A stretch of DNA of 64,000 nucleotides from Chelydra serpentina (GCA_037349315.1 JBAIAC010000579.1:119669-183668); one strand, 5' to 3'. Counted from the stretch's first letter, positions 43,487 to 53,647 are shown. The notes: generated from the sequence alone by a model not told the origin. Numbers and translations: made by a program.

Positions 43487-43868
43487 TGTTACCGAAATAT
43501 CGGGTCCGCCTAGCTGAGAGCCAATAACAGCCAGACAGGGATAAGGAAAGAAAAGTACTTTATTCTGCAAAATAAGGGAAGTCTGTACCAAGTGACAGGA
43601 CTTCAATTAACATAGAAATTACAGGTCTTTTATACACACTTAGACAAAGCCCTGGTGTGTTAACATTTGATTGGTGCATGCTAGACCTCGAATGTCTGCT
43701 ATCTGGTCAGTAAAAACTGGTATAGAAATAACTATCTCAGCTGGAAAACACTATTCTTGTGTAGGCGAAGGAGAACTGTAAAAATGCAAGGTCTTGCGTA
43801 GGCGAGGCGTCTACTTCCACCTAGTGGTCTCTGATTACCATGGCTGCTGACTGATTATGACTTTCACA
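43487..43868 (-). repeat. ERV 5' LTR
   Basis: 382 bases, same ends, TATA box and AATAAA as the 3' LTR. The clustered differences from the 3' LTR lie near 43677-43702. The right flank is a fragment of the unrelated LTR family seen at 32557. Confidence 0.95.
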
Positions 43869-43970
43869 CTGACAACCCTAATAAACCTTCTGTTCTACTG
43901 GCTGGCTGAGAGTCACATTGAATCCCGGGAAGAGGGGTGCAGGACCTGACTCCCCCACACTCCGTGACAA
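43869..43970 (+). mobile_element. Fragment of the 32557-type LTR
   Basis: The end of that LTR, from CCTAATAAACCTTCTGTTC to CACTCCGTGACA, adjoins the provirus. The matching left part is not on the other side of the provirus. Confidence 0.8.
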
Positions 43971-44344
43971 ACCCTAATACTCTCTCAGTCCTCCGAGAGA
44001 GACCTCGAGAAGGAGACTTGCTGAAGCAAAGCCACGGGGGTCTCCGAGGTTTCCCTGGCCCTGCGCCCCTGGCCTGCCCTGGCTGATGTCAGCATCTCTC
44101 TGTGAGGTCACCGCCTCCCACCACCTTTGACCAATAGGCCGAGGTCCTGCAAAAGACCTTTGTGATGTCACTGCCACACCCACCCCTCCCCTGCAGGGCT
44201 AATGTCCTGCCGCTGGCCAGACACTTGGGAGGTTTGAGCTACTCCCTGGGGATCACCCCACTCAATGAGTGTCCATTCTAGGAAGCAAGCCGGCTAGACA
44301 GGAAAACATCAGGGGCTGCTCCCAATGCTACACTCACTTTTTCA
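43971..44344. other. Non-coding spacer
   Basis: No gene recognised. Confidence 0.4.
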
Positions 44345-44474
44345 GAAATTAGTAGACTTTATGGTCAGAAGAGACCATTAGAACATCTAATCTGACCCCC
44401 TGCATATCACAGGCCTCCTGTGTACCACAAGAGCTACTTTTTGGACAAACACATTCCAGAAAGGCATCTAGTCG

Positions 44475-44829
44475 CACAGGCGCCGACTTTCTCTGGCGCC
44501 AGTGGGAGCTCACGCCCAGCGTCGGGGGCGGGGCCCCGCTCCCGACGCCGGGGTGACGTTGCGGGGCCCCGCCCACGACGCCGGGCCCCTCACCCGAAGC
44601 CGAGTGATGTTGCGGGGCCCCGCCCCCGACGCAATGTCGCCCAGCATCAGGGGCGGGGCCCCGCAATGTCTCCCGGTGCTAAGGTAAGATGGCGGCGGGC
44701 CCTGGGGTTGGCGGGGAGCTGGCCGTGGGTCCCGGTGATGGCGGGGAGCTGCCGGTGGGTGCGGCGCTCCCACCAATTTTTCCCTGTGGGTGCTCTAGCC
44801 CCGGAGCACCCACGAAGTCGGCGCCTATG
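44475..44829. mobile_element. Non-autonomous hAT element inserted in CR1
   Basis: A 355-base element with ends CACAGGCGCCGACTTT and AAGTCGGCGCCTATG (inverted), flanked by TCTAGTCG on the left and TCTAGTTG on the right, an 8-base duplication with one change. The GC-rich interior repeats CGCCCCCGACGC-type text and encodes no transposase. Confidence 0.88.
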
Positions 44830-45231
44830 TCTAGTTGTCATTAAATGACATCAAGAGATGGAAAATCCACCACTTCCCTTGGTACCTTGTTCCTGTGGTG
44901 AATCATCCTCACTGCTGAATAACCCTCCCTTATTTGTAATTTGTCTCTTTTTACATTCCAGCCATTGGGTCTTGTTATGCCTTTCTCTGCTAGATTAAAG
45001 AGCCCTTTAATACCCATATTTTCTCTGCATTAAGGCACTTCAACACTTCAATGAAGTCACCTTTTAATCTTCTTTTGATAAGCTAAACAGGTGGAGCTCT
45101 TTCAATAGCTCACTCGAAGGCATTTTTCTCCAGACCTCAGAACATTTGGTGGCTCTTTGCTTCCCCAGCTCCAATTTCTCAACATCTCTTTCAAATGAGG
45201 ACACCAAAACTGGATGCAGTATTCCCATATC

Positions 45232-45288
45232 AGCCTCCCCCTCCCCCTCCCCCTCCCCCTCCCCCTCCCCCTCCCCCTCCCCTATCCT
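45232..45288. repeat. CCCCTC hexamer microsatellite
   Basis: About nine uninterrupted CCCCTC units inside the CR1 fragment. Confidence 0.95.
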
Positions 45289-45640
45289 ACTCATGGCTCT
45301 GCTCAAACGTCTCATGATGGCTTTAGCCCAGTTCACCACACTGGGAGCTCATGTTGAGTGGCTTCTCCACTATGGCCCCTCAATCCTTTCCAGAGTCACT
45401 GCTTTCCTGGATACACTTCCCCATTCTGTAGGTGTGGCCGGCATGCCTTGTTGCTAGGTATCGGACTTTGCATTTGGCTCTGGTCAAACTTGTTTCCTTA
45501 GAATGGGCCCAGCTTGCCGAATGAGCCAGATCGCTCTGTATCACTGCCCTCTCCTCATCAGTAATTACCACTCTGCCGGTATTTTGTCACCCACCAATCT
45601 TATAAGCAGTGATTGGATGTTTTCTCCCAATTCATTGATA

Positions 45641-45974
45641 AAAATTTGTTAAAAAATTTAGTCCTAACCCCGCAGTGTTGACAGGATGATGTTAACACGG
45701 CTCTCGGGCCAGCCCTTCCCTCCTGCAGGCTGGACGCGTGGGGCGGCGATGGGGAAAGAGGAAATCTGTAACCAGCAACCCGGACCCATTGCTTACCTGG
45801 GGCTGCAGCAGAACCACGGTGACATGAGAGGTATCCATGGGAACAGCAGAGCCCTCCTTTTAAAACTGATGGGGCCATGCCCCCCCATTGCTCTGCCCCC
45901 CTAGAATTGCCCTGCCTGCTGGCCAATCACTTGGGGAGCAGAATGGCAACAGCAGCAGCAAACCCTCAGGACCG
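45641..45974. other. Non-coding spacer
   Basis: No gene is recognised. Confidence 0.4.
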
Positions 45975-46154
45975 ATCTAAAGATGGCTGCAGAAAGGTGG
46001 GGCTCACCTCTGTCAGTGACCTGCCCAGCTGCCTCGCTGACAGGGGATGCCGACATTTCTGTAAGGCGCCTAAAGGGGGTATTTGGCTTCCAAACTGTGA
46101 GGAATGTGCAATTATGAGAGGGAATTTCCATCCTTCCATCACGTGTATTTCAGG

Positions 46155-46227
46155 GCCCCAGTGGCCTAATGGATAAGGCATTGGCTTCCTAAGCCAGAGA
46201 TTGTGGGTTCAAGTCCCATCTGGGGTG
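46155..46227 (+). tRNA. tRNA-Arg(CCT)
   Basis: An intact 73-base gene. The acceptor GCCCCAG/CTGGGGT, box A GTGGCCTAATGG, anticodon loop TTCCTAA (CCT) and T arm GTGGG TTCAAGT CCCAT are in place. A TTTT terminator follows within 20 bases. It is the inverted duplicate of 17311-17383, which has TCT; both carry G at the discriminator position. Confidence 0.95.
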
Positions 46228-46338
46228 AGAAACTACTTGTTTTCTTCCTGTACATTGCAAAGAAACCTTGGTCAGAGAGCAACAGTGACACTGAGTGGCC
46301 ACGTGCTCTTTCTCAGCAAGGAGAAAAAAAAGAAGCTC

Positions 46339-46428
46339 TCCTTCAAGCTGGAGTCAGAAGGGTGACATAAGGATGACTTCCTGAGTGCCGGCTCCAGACC
46401 TTTGCTCTACCAGCTGACCCATCAAAGG
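46339..46428 (-). pseudogene. tRNA-Tyr-derived locus with intron, GGA at 34-36
   Basis: Ninety bases, closely matching 19216-19305, with a pairable CCTTTGA/TTGAAGG acceptor. It is followed on the plus strand by a single decayed satellite unit (46465-46530). The Phe-type locus that precedes the Tyr locus elsewhere is absent; tRNA-Arg(CCT) takes that place. Confidence 0.65.
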
Positions 46429-46464
46429 GCTGCCACCATTTTCTCCGGCTTCTCCACCTGGTAT

Positions 46465-46530
46465 GAGTGAGCTATGCACTCTGTGAGAGAGACACTGTGT
46501 GCATTACCCCACGTGACCACCTGGTGTCAC
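46465..46530. repeat. Isolated unit of the 57-bp satellite
   Basis: GAGAGACACTGTGTGCATTA, CCCCACGTGACCACC and TGGTGTCACTGTCC give one unit. A reversed partial piece (GAGCAACAGTGACACTGAGT) lies at 46277-46315. Confidence 0.85.
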
Positions 46531-46815
46531 TGTCCACTTCCTCCCCCATGTCCCTTATTTACACAATATGGAGGTGCCCCTATGGCTGGGGATGTGAGTT
46601 TGTGGACACAGCAGTGTGCAGTGGGCTTCCAAGACAGCCTGTAATTCAGCAAGGGGTTTGCAGATGGACCATGGATGGAGGAAATTTTCTCTGCGCACTG
46701 CAGATGGGGGATACACTGGGACCAGCTCCTGGCTCTTTTTTGTGAACTGGTTCCCCGTGAGGACCTTGGGGTATCTCTTTTGCCACCTAACACTCAGTAG
46801 CATAGCCAAGGCACC
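46530..46815. repeat. Inverted duplication partner of 23780-24060
   Basis: Reverse complement of the 23.8-24.1 kb spacer, as described there. It places a tRNA-Thr here and a tRNA-Gln there at the two outer edges. Confidence 0.85.
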
Positions 46816-46882
46816 ACTGGGAATTGAACCCAGGATCTCCTGTTTACAAAACAGGTGCTTTAACTAGCTAAAACAAGGTGCC
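46809..46882 (-). tRNA. tRNA-Thr(TGT), weakened
   Basis: A 74-base threonine tRNA with anticodon loop TTTGTAA (TGT) and an intact T arm CTGGG TTCAATT CCCAG. The acceptor has one mismatch at its base, and the D arm TGTTTTAGCTAGTT departs from the A-box consensus, so transcription may be poor. A truncated duplicate is at 16121-16174. Confidence 0.75.
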
Positions 46883-46935
46883 TGCCTGTGGCTAAGGGAA
46901 GGGGTCTGTTCACACCTGACTCCCTGCCAGACCCC

Positions 46936-47140
46936 ACCTGGGCCTTGGCTTGTGTTTGGATTCTGCAAAGCAGAGGCGCAGGGGAAGTTTTCCTTGCAAG
47001 CTTCTGTGTGTGTGAATCCTTGGCCAGGTCTGCACTACAAAGTTATTTCAGCATCATTATATTGCTCAGGCGTGTGGAAAACACACAACGCTCCCTCGGT
47101 CGCCAGCTTTTGGCTGGTGCACACACGGCAATGCCACGTC
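46936..47140 (+). repeat. Segmental duplication partner of 16200-16420
   Basis: Direct duplicate, downstream of tRNA-Thr(TGT) in both places. See the partner entry. Confidence 0.85.
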
Positions 47141-47660
47141 TGGCGACAAATCTGCCCTCTGTCGGCGACAAAATAAACCCACCTCGAGGAGAGGGCTGGA
47201 GCTTTTTGCAGCAAACTGAGAGTGACAAAGTGTCAGTGTAGACACTGCTGGTCATTATATCACCAGAACTGGCCTCCGCCAGTATCCCACAATGCCCGCC
47301 GGGAACTCCCTGCCCTGCGATCCTGCTCCAGAGGCTGGGCCCCTCCCCTCTCATCGCTCCGGGAAGTTCTGACGGCTGAGCCTGCTGCTCTGCTCCGGCA
47401 GCAAGGAGCAAATCACTGCCGGGGGATGCTGCTCCCCCGCACGGCGACCACGGAGCTGGGGGGCGGAAGCTCCTTACAGTGGGGGGGGGCACCGGCATCC
47501 GAACTGTGCTGCCCCCATGATGCCCCTTTCCCCCAAGGACCTGCACTCACGCCTCACCTTCTCCCTGAGACCCCAACCCTACACCGCCCTGTCTCCCTGA
47601 GACGCTTCCCCTCCCCTCCCCTCCCCCTGGGGCCACACCCACAGAACGCCTCTTCCCCCA
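47141..47660. other. GC-rich non-coding stretch
   Basis: No supported gene. Long frames on both strands lack known domains and follow the base composition. Confidence 0.4.
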
Positions 47661-47779
47661 AGACTCTGCCTTATCCCCCCTCCATCCTTCGTCCTTATGG
47701 CTGGTAAAAAGTGGTGGGGCCACGGCCCCTAAACCCCCCTGTTCCGGCCCCCCTGACACAGAGCCAGGCAGGCAGCAAC

Positions 47780-47823
<44 letters not shown>

Positions 47824-48148
47824 CACTGTTGTGCTGTGATGAGCCAGTGAGGGAAGCGGAGGCTGATGTCGGGGGTGTTCCCCTCCCCCTATCTCATTAC
47901 TGGGGTGTCCCCCTCCCCCTGCCTCAGGACTGGTTGCTTCCAGCAGCTGTCTGAGCTTAGAGACAGCGTGCGACACACTCACTCTTCCCCAACACACACA
48001 CACACACACACTCTCTGCCCTGCCACACACACTGCAGTGGAGAAGCAGCTGGCAATCTAGTAGGCTGCCCATGGAACAATGGGACAGAGAAACCTGCATC
48101 ATGTGATGCTGCACCGGCCCATGAGCCATTGCAAACCCCTCCCAAAGC
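47661..48148 (+). repeat. Segmental duplication partner of 53540-53996, with GT/GA and CA microsatellites
   Basis: Direct duplicate of about 480 bases sharing GGCTGGTAAAAAGTG, a GT-then-GA run (47781-47823), GACTGGTTGCTTCCAGCAGC, a CA run (47994-48012) and TGCCCATGGAACAATGGGAC. The cysteine- and histidine-rich frames are translations of dinucleotide runs. Confidence 0.9.
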
Positions 48149-48602
48149 AGGGGTGTCCTGTCTCTCCTCTCCCCACTGCTCCTGTAGCCCTGCCCCCTCC
48201 CCCCACTGGGAGCTGCCCCTGGCCAAGCTGCTCCCAGGAGCCACCTGTGTGCTGTGCAGGGGGGGTTGCTGATGTCGGGGTGGGCCCATCCTCCTGCCCC
48301 TGTACCCAGTCTCTGCTGAGCTGAGGGGTGGGGGGACAAGAGTCTGCGCTGCTGCCTCTGGGTCAGGAGTGGGAGCTGCTGGCCGCTGCTGCTGTCTGAA
48401 CGAGCCTTCAGACTAGTGAGTGCTGCTGTGTGTAAAGTGACAGTGTGCTGTGTCTCACACTCCTCCCCGCCACACACACACACACACACACACTGTATCT
48501 CACACACACACAATGTGTCTCTTTCACACTCTCCCAACACACACACTCACCCCACAAGAGACACTTCAATTATTGTTATTACTTCTTGGGACTTCCCGTC
48601 TA
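48149..48602. other. Non-coding stretch with CA microsatellites
   Basis: No gene recognised. CA runs lie at 48474-48492 and nearby. Confidence 0.45.
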
Positions 48603-48905
48603 ATTAGCTAATGGGACGAGAAATGAGGGGGGAGGGTCTGTTTGAGTAGAGTCATTTTAAGGCCAGACCCCAGCATTTCCCCCTCATTTCTTCCAGTTAC
48701 CTGGAATCTCTGGCTCAGAATTTAGTATGAACAGGGCTCAGGGCTGCCCTAGGGGGCTGGTGCCAGCTCCAGACAGTGACTCTGGATTAACAGTGTTGTC
48801 CGTGACACCAGGTTTCAGGAAGAACGAGTCCAGAGCGCTGTGGGAGAGACCGTTGTGGGGCAGAGCGAACCCCCTTCCCCCCTCCCGCACCCCCAGATCT
48901 AGCGG
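48603..48905. repeat. Partial duplicate of the KRAB-gene first intron
   Basis: Matches 34978-35144 joined to 35450-35576 in the same orientation. The CpG-island promoter and coding exons are absent; the match ends at CCCCCAGATCTAG in both places. Confidence 0.85.
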
Positions 48906-49062
48906 CGGGACCTGCCTGGGGGTAAAAAAACCAAAAAAACAAAATTGGGGCGGGCGGGGCAGGGAGCCCGGTGGGCTGCAGGGAAGAGCTCCGCGGGCCG
49001 CGTGTTTGAGACCCCTGGACTAGATACCCCCTGAGGTCTCTTCCAACCCTAATCTTCTATGA
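48906..49062 (+). mobile_element. hAT-like terminus followed by a CR1/SINE tail
   Basis: GCGTGTTTGAGACCCCTG (48999-49016) is the reverse of a hAT-type CAGGGGTCTCAAAC end. Then GGACTAGATACCCCCTGAGG to CTTCTATGATTG is a CR1-type 3' tail. Confidence 0.5.
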
Positions 49063-49069
49063 TTGTAAG

Positions 49070-49275
49070 TAGCTGCAAGTGGGCCCCAAATGTTTCTTTG
49101 TGTTCACATGTGTACAGACACTGGGAATGGGCGACAGGGGATGGATCACTCCATGATTCCCTGTTCTGTTCATTTCTCTCTAATGCATCTGGCATTGAGC
49201 ACTCTTGCAAGACAGGACACTGGGCTAGATGGGCCATTGGTCTGACCCAGTCTGGCCGTTCTTACATTTTATGTA
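49070..49275 (+). mobile_element. CR1 3' fragment, second subfamily
   Basis: Plus-strand CR1 3' region with GGGCTAGATGGGCCATTGGT and CTGACCCAGTCTGGCCGTTC. Same subfamily as 30869 and 50610. Confidence 0.8.
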
Positions 49276-49637
49276 CAGGAGTGAGGCACTTACAGAGCAG
49301 AAATGGGGGAGGGGCTCTACATTTAATCAGTGTTAAAGAGAAATGTGTTCACACACCGTGAGACTCGATGTACGGAAGAAATAACAAGGGATCCCCAGCT
49401 CCTTCCCCCAAGTCTTAATGGGGATTAGCTGCCAACAGCTGCGGCTGTGGTCTGAGGGGAGCGGTATCAGGTCTCTGCCTGTGGGTGCAGCCCACCCGCT
49501 GGTTCTCCTGGGGCAGAGGGTGAGTGGCCGGGCCGGGCTGCACCGGCTGGGGGCTGAACTATGAACAGGGATCTAAGGGGACTCTACACCGGCCTCCAGT
49601 GGAGGTCGAGGATGCTGAGGCAGGGGAATCTCGACAT
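49276..49637. other. Non-coding spacer
   Basis: No gene recognised. Confidence 0.4.
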
Positions 49638-49735
49638 CACTGTCAGCAAGATTCAAAGCTGCTTGGGGGTGGAGAGGAGGGCGATGCCTCTGCTGGATTT
49701 TTAGTGCATCCCTTTAACTACTCGCCCATGACAAC
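49638..49735 (-). pseudogene. tRNA-Ser-derived locus, enlarged variable arm
   Basis: The acceptor strands GTTGTCA/TGACAGT pair fully (with two G-T), the D arm GGGCGAGTAGTTAAAGG and a decayed T arm GCAGCTTTGAATCTTGC show serine-type origin. The anticodon loop CTAAAAA gives AAA, the anticodon stem has a mismatch and the variable region is about 16 bases too long. Not functional. Confidence 0.6.
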
Positions 49736-49861
49736 CTGGCAGCCCCCAGCTTTGCCGTTGCTCTGCGGTTGTGTTCTCTGTGGGAAGGGGCTTCTAGGAA
49801 CGGGTATTTCCAGCTGCATTATAGAGTCATAAAGGAGAAAAGAGTTAATCTCTTAATAAAG

Positions 49862-49884
49862 AGTGTGTGTGTGTGTGTGTGTTA
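49862..49884. repeat. GT microsatellite
   Basis: About ten GT units. Confidence 0.9.
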
Positions 49885-49976
49885 GATGGGTGGGAGGGTG
49901 TCCAGCAATCAGTCTGTTCCAGTCTCTTTTCTCCAGGATTTCCTTTAGAAAAAGCTGCAGCAGGGAGCAAACCATC

Positions 49977-50049
49977 TGCTCTCTCTGAGCTTTGAAAACT
50001 GGACATTCAGATTATGAAACTAACACACTAGCAACTGCGCTAAGAAGGC
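49977..50049 (-). pseudogene. Elongator tRNA-Met(CAT), degenerate
   Basis: Minus-strand GCCTTCTTAGCGCAGTTG and TTAGTTTCATAATCTGAATG are those of elongator tRNA-Met with CAT. The acceptor has one mismatch, but the T arm (CCAGTTTTCAAAGCTC) no longer pairs. Length is normal at 73 bases. Confidence 0.72.
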
Positions 50050-50609
50050 TTTTGGCTAAGTGCATGTAGGTCTCTCCTACGGAAATGACTGGGGCAGGAA
50101 AGGAGCCAAGGGTGTGCTGGGAGAAGCAGGGAGATCTGGTGCCCAGAGACCTTTCCTCGCGGCTTTCTCAGCACCAAACAAACCAACTCCCTCTGCCACT
50201 GAACAGTCCACCTGGGACGAATAGGAGCACTGGGAGCTTTCTCTTTGCCACTTTTTCTGGGGTGAGCAGGCATCCCGGAGGCCTTTCTAGAAGAGAATTG
50301 GGAACGGAGTTCAAAAAACCAATTTGAAAACCAGAAGCTCAGATTTAGACTCATTTATCATTCGAGTCTAGTGTCACAATCAATACAATTGCTTCAGCCT
50401 GATAGTTTCCCAAAGGGAAAACTTCATTTCTCTCCAAAGGGAGTTGAGAGAAAACACTTTTCAGAGTCCAAAAGAGACAAGGCGGGTGAGGGTAAGAGCT
50501 TGTAGAGGACCAACCTCTGTTGGTGAAAGAGACACGCTTTGGAGCTAACCCAGAACACTTCTTCAGTTCTGTGTAGCCCGAAAGGTTGTTTCTTCCATAA
50601 ACAGCAGTT

Positions 50610-51180
50610 AGAACATAAGACCAGCCAGACTGAGACCAGTTCATCTAGCCCACTACCCTGCCTTCCGAAAGTGGCCAATGTCCGGCACCCCAGAGGGAAT
50701 GAACAGAACAGGTAATCATCAAGTGATCCCTCCACTGTTGTCCATTCCCAGCTTCTGGCAAACAATGGCTATGGGCACAATTCCTGGCTAATAGCCATTG
50801 ATGGACCTGTCCTCCATGCACTTCTCTAGTTCTTTTTTGAACCCTGTTCTAGTCTTGGCCTTCGCAACACCCTCTGGCAAAGAGTTCCCCAGGTTAACTG
50901 GGCAGCAATGGTGTCCCTAGCCTCCGTTTGCCAGAAGCTGGGATTGGGTGAGAGGGCATGGATCACTTCATGATAACCGGTCTGTTCATTCCCTTTGGGG
51001 TACCTGCCTTTGGCCACTGTCGGAGGACAGGATACTGGGCTTCATGGATCTTTGATATGGCCCTGTTCTTATGTTGTGTGAAGAAATATTTCTTTTTGTT
51101 CATTTTAAACCTGCAGCCTATTCATTTCATTTCATTTAGTGACCGCTCCTAGTTCTTGTGTTATGAGAAGGAGTAAATAA
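50610..51180 (-). mobile_element. CR1 fragment with an inverted CR1 3' end nested in it
   Basis: Minus-oriented CR1 text runs 50610-50904 and resumes at about 51075 (GTGTGAAGAAATATTTC). Between, 50905-51077 is a plus-oriented CR1 3' end (CAGAAGCTGGGATTGGGTGA to CCCTGTTCTTATGTTG). The two form an inverted repeat with 50615-50780. Confidence 0.8.
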
Positions 51181-51909
51181 CACTCCCACCTTGGTCTCTT
51201 AAAAGATATTATGTGACTCCCTCCCCCTTGTCTCTCATGTCCTGGGACCAACACGAATACCACACCACTGCAAACAAGGTTCAAAGTCAATGCACATGGA
51301 AGAAGCATCTTGTGTTTTTGATTCCTTATGTCCTGGTCCCATCCTGTGGCCATTTCCTTTCCCTCCTTTCTGTTACAAGCTTTGGTGTTTTGCACAGTAA
51401 CATTATTTCCACAGGAGCGACCCAGGAGTGGGGGCTGCATTCCTGTACCAAAGCGTCACTAGAAGGGGGCAGACAAAGGCCTTTAGGACAAGGCGACTGT
51501 CACTGTCAAAAAAATCATCTCCCTCCTGCAGGTCACGGGCAGCCTGAGTTTGTTCCTTATCCTCCCGGAGTCTGGGGGCTGGACTCAGCACTATCCAGCC
51601 TCTCTGTGTGTAGCAGGAACAAACACAAACCTTGTCTTTAAAACAAGCTGTTCCCTTCCTTCTCAGGGAAGATTTTCTGTGATTGAAGTTGAGCTTCAGT
51701 TCCCCTCTCCTAGGGGCGGGTTGGGTGTGGGGCCAGCTCCCAATGGGATCTGTTGTCACCTTTGCCCCCTTTCAGTCACTCTGGGATGGTATCTCTGCTC
51801 CCATCTGTCAGGCAGCCTCCAGCCCATCCGCCCTGCTTAGAGCTCCATGGTCAGGTGTCACCGCCTTTGCTAGCACCCATAGTATGCAGGAAAGATCCTC
51901 CCACCAGGT
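51181..51909. other. Non-coding stretch
   Basis: A piece of the dispersed reptile repeat (CATGTCCTGGGACCAACACG) is at 51235-51260. Otherwise nothing is recognised. Confidence 0.4.
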
Positions 51910-51981
51910 GCATTGGTGGTATAGTGGTGAGCGTAGCTGCCTTCTAAGCAGTTGACCTGGGTTCAATTCCCAGCCAATGCA
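51910..51981 (+). tRNA. tRNA with Gly(TCC)-type body and TCT anticodon
   Basis: A fully intact 72-base cloverleaf. The acceptor GCATTGG/CCAATGC with A73, D arm GGTATAGTGGTGAGC, anticodon stem GCTGC/GCAGT and T arm CTGGG TTCAATT CCCAG are all paired. Sequence outside the anticodon is that of vertebrate tRNA-Gly(TCC). The loop CTTCTAA gives TCT, the anticodon for the arginine codon AGA. A TTTT terminator follows within 12 bases. If transcribed it could be poorly charged, charged with Gly (misreading AGA) or charged with Arg; a sequencing error at one base is also possible. Confidence 0.88.
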
Positions 51982-53539
51982 ATAATCGCTTTTCTCTTTT
52001 GTTGGTTCCTTGTCTGGAAGTGGTTTAATTTCAGTCACATTGTGTTAGAATCACATTATCAATAGAATGAGACAATAAATGTCTCAAAGCCCATCAGGTC
52101 ACACAGCATGGAGACATACAAGGGGCTGGGATGTATCATCGGTGAAAGAACATTTGGAAACCTGCATCTCCCATCCCCTTCCCTTCACTGTTATGATTCC
52201 AGCTGCGTGCGATGTTTGCATGATGTCCCTGCGTGATGGAGAAATAAAGTTTTGGGTCAGTTTTTGCTCCTGCAGATTCCTTTGCTGTTACAATTACAAT
52301 GACATGAACTAAAGGGAGGCAAAATAAAAATAAACCCAAAATTGCACTAGAGGTAGGGAAAGAGAAGATCATGCTTAAGCCAAACACGTCAAAATACAAA
52401 TGAATACTAAAGAGGGGGAGGGGAGAAGAGATCAGGAATGTCAAAATCCCTTTGATATTTGAACTCACGTTGCTAGAATCAAAGTTCAGACTTGACACTG
52501 TGGGAAACATACTACTGCCCGTCTCTCTGCACACCTGTGGTGAGCAAGATCGAGTTGGGACACCTGTTCTGCTTCAATCATTTATTGTCTCACAGTGTTA
52601 TCTGTCTCTTTCTTCTCCCCCCATTTCTCTTCTCCAGTGGCTCTGTCTTTCTCCTCTTGCTCCCTCTCCCCCTGCCCTGTCCCAGGGACTCTCACTCTAC
52701 AGCATTTAGGACAAGCCAGAGCTTCCATGTTCTGCACGTGATCCTGTGTCAGGACGTGTGACCCAGGTCAGAACCAGTCACCAGAACAAATTGACCCTTT
52801 ATGGGGAACTCCTCTGCCCACCCCCCAAATTACGCCCCCCCCCACCACCACTATCGGGGGTGGGGTACAGCTCTGACTGAGAGGCCCCACAGGAGAAATT
52901 TCAGCACAAAGACAAATTTGTGTGAAATGTTGAGAAGTGACGAGCCCCCTTCCCCCCCCCATCCCCAGAACTCTAGTGTCACCCCCATGGCAGCAGCCCA
53001 GGGAACCCAGTGGGATGGGGTTACAGAGCACAAGGGGGGAGGCAGCAGGGGAGAGAGGGGACAGGGAGTCTCTCGTTTTCCTTCTCTCCACTTTCTCTTC
53101 TTCTCTTTCCTTCCAGGAAGGGCAGTCACAGCAGGGAGGGTTTGTCTCATTGTAAGGGACCCGTGTCTGTCATGGGGGTCGTGGACGTGACGGATTCTGT
53201 GACTTGCTGCGACCTCCGTGACTTCTGCAGCAGCCGCTGTGGCTGACTCCAGGTCCACCCAAGCAGCTGGCTCTGGGGACCACCCGAGCAGTGACCAATG
53301 GGGCTGGCCCTGGGGACCCCTTGACCAGCGGCCCCCGGCAGCACTCCTGGGGTGGCCGGAGCAGCAGCTGCCCCCTGGGGCTCCCCATTCCCCAGCAGCA
53401 GCCGGAGTAGCACCGGGCCCTCGGGGCTTCTCCCCCGGTAGCTGGTCTCATTAGCCATCAAATACATCGAAACGCTTCCACCTGCAAGTGGATTTAGCCC
53501 AGGACCCTCAGAGTCAGCAGCTGTTACCCCCCCCCCCCG
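51982..53539. other. Non-coding stretch
   Basis: No supported gene. A weak T-arm-like GTGAGTTCAAATATC on the minus strand near 52448-52462 lacks the rest of a tRNA. GC-rich frames at 53147-53450 have no known domain. Confidence 0.4.
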
Positions 53540-53647
53540 AAGACTCTGCCTTTCCCCCCATCCATCTTTCATCCTTACGGCTGGTAAAAAGTGCTGGGGC
53601 AACGGCCCTCTAAGCCCCCCCGACACAGATCCAGGCAGGCAGCAGCA

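Larger units (their letters stand above)
37205..43868 (-). mobile_element. Gamma-type endogenous retrovirus (provirus), defective
   Basis: A 6664-base provirus on the minus strand with two 382-base LTRs (TG...CA), a tRNA-Arg-type primer site, gag with a myristoylation-type MGGSQSK start and a single CCHC knuckle, pol order PR-RT-RNase H-IN, and env with a furin-type site and CX6CC. These place it near gammaretroviruses (class I). All genes are damaged: gag has a large deletion, RT lacks its catalytic YXDD region, IN and env carry frameshifts and a stop. No matching target duplication surrounds it. Confidence 0.95.
44345..45640 (-). mobile_element. Old CR1 fragment carrying a hAT insertion and a microsatellite
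   Basis: The plus-strand text TAGTAGACTTTATGGTCAGA is the reverse of a CR1 3' end. CR1 sequence resumes after a hAT element at 44830 and continues with recognisable minus-strand RT remnants near 45080-45220 (ERDVEKLELGKQRATK, LLKELHLFSLS). A CCCCTC run at 45232-45288 interrupts it. Confidence 0.75.

Noticed and set aside
47695..48546. 283-codon frame with Cys-Val repeats
   Set aside because: Produced by GT/CA dinucleotide runs and duplicated at 53.5-54.0 kb with other frames.
52440..52500. T-arm-like GTGAGTTCAAATATC on the minus strand
   Set aside because: No acceptor pairing or anticodon arm at a consistent distance.
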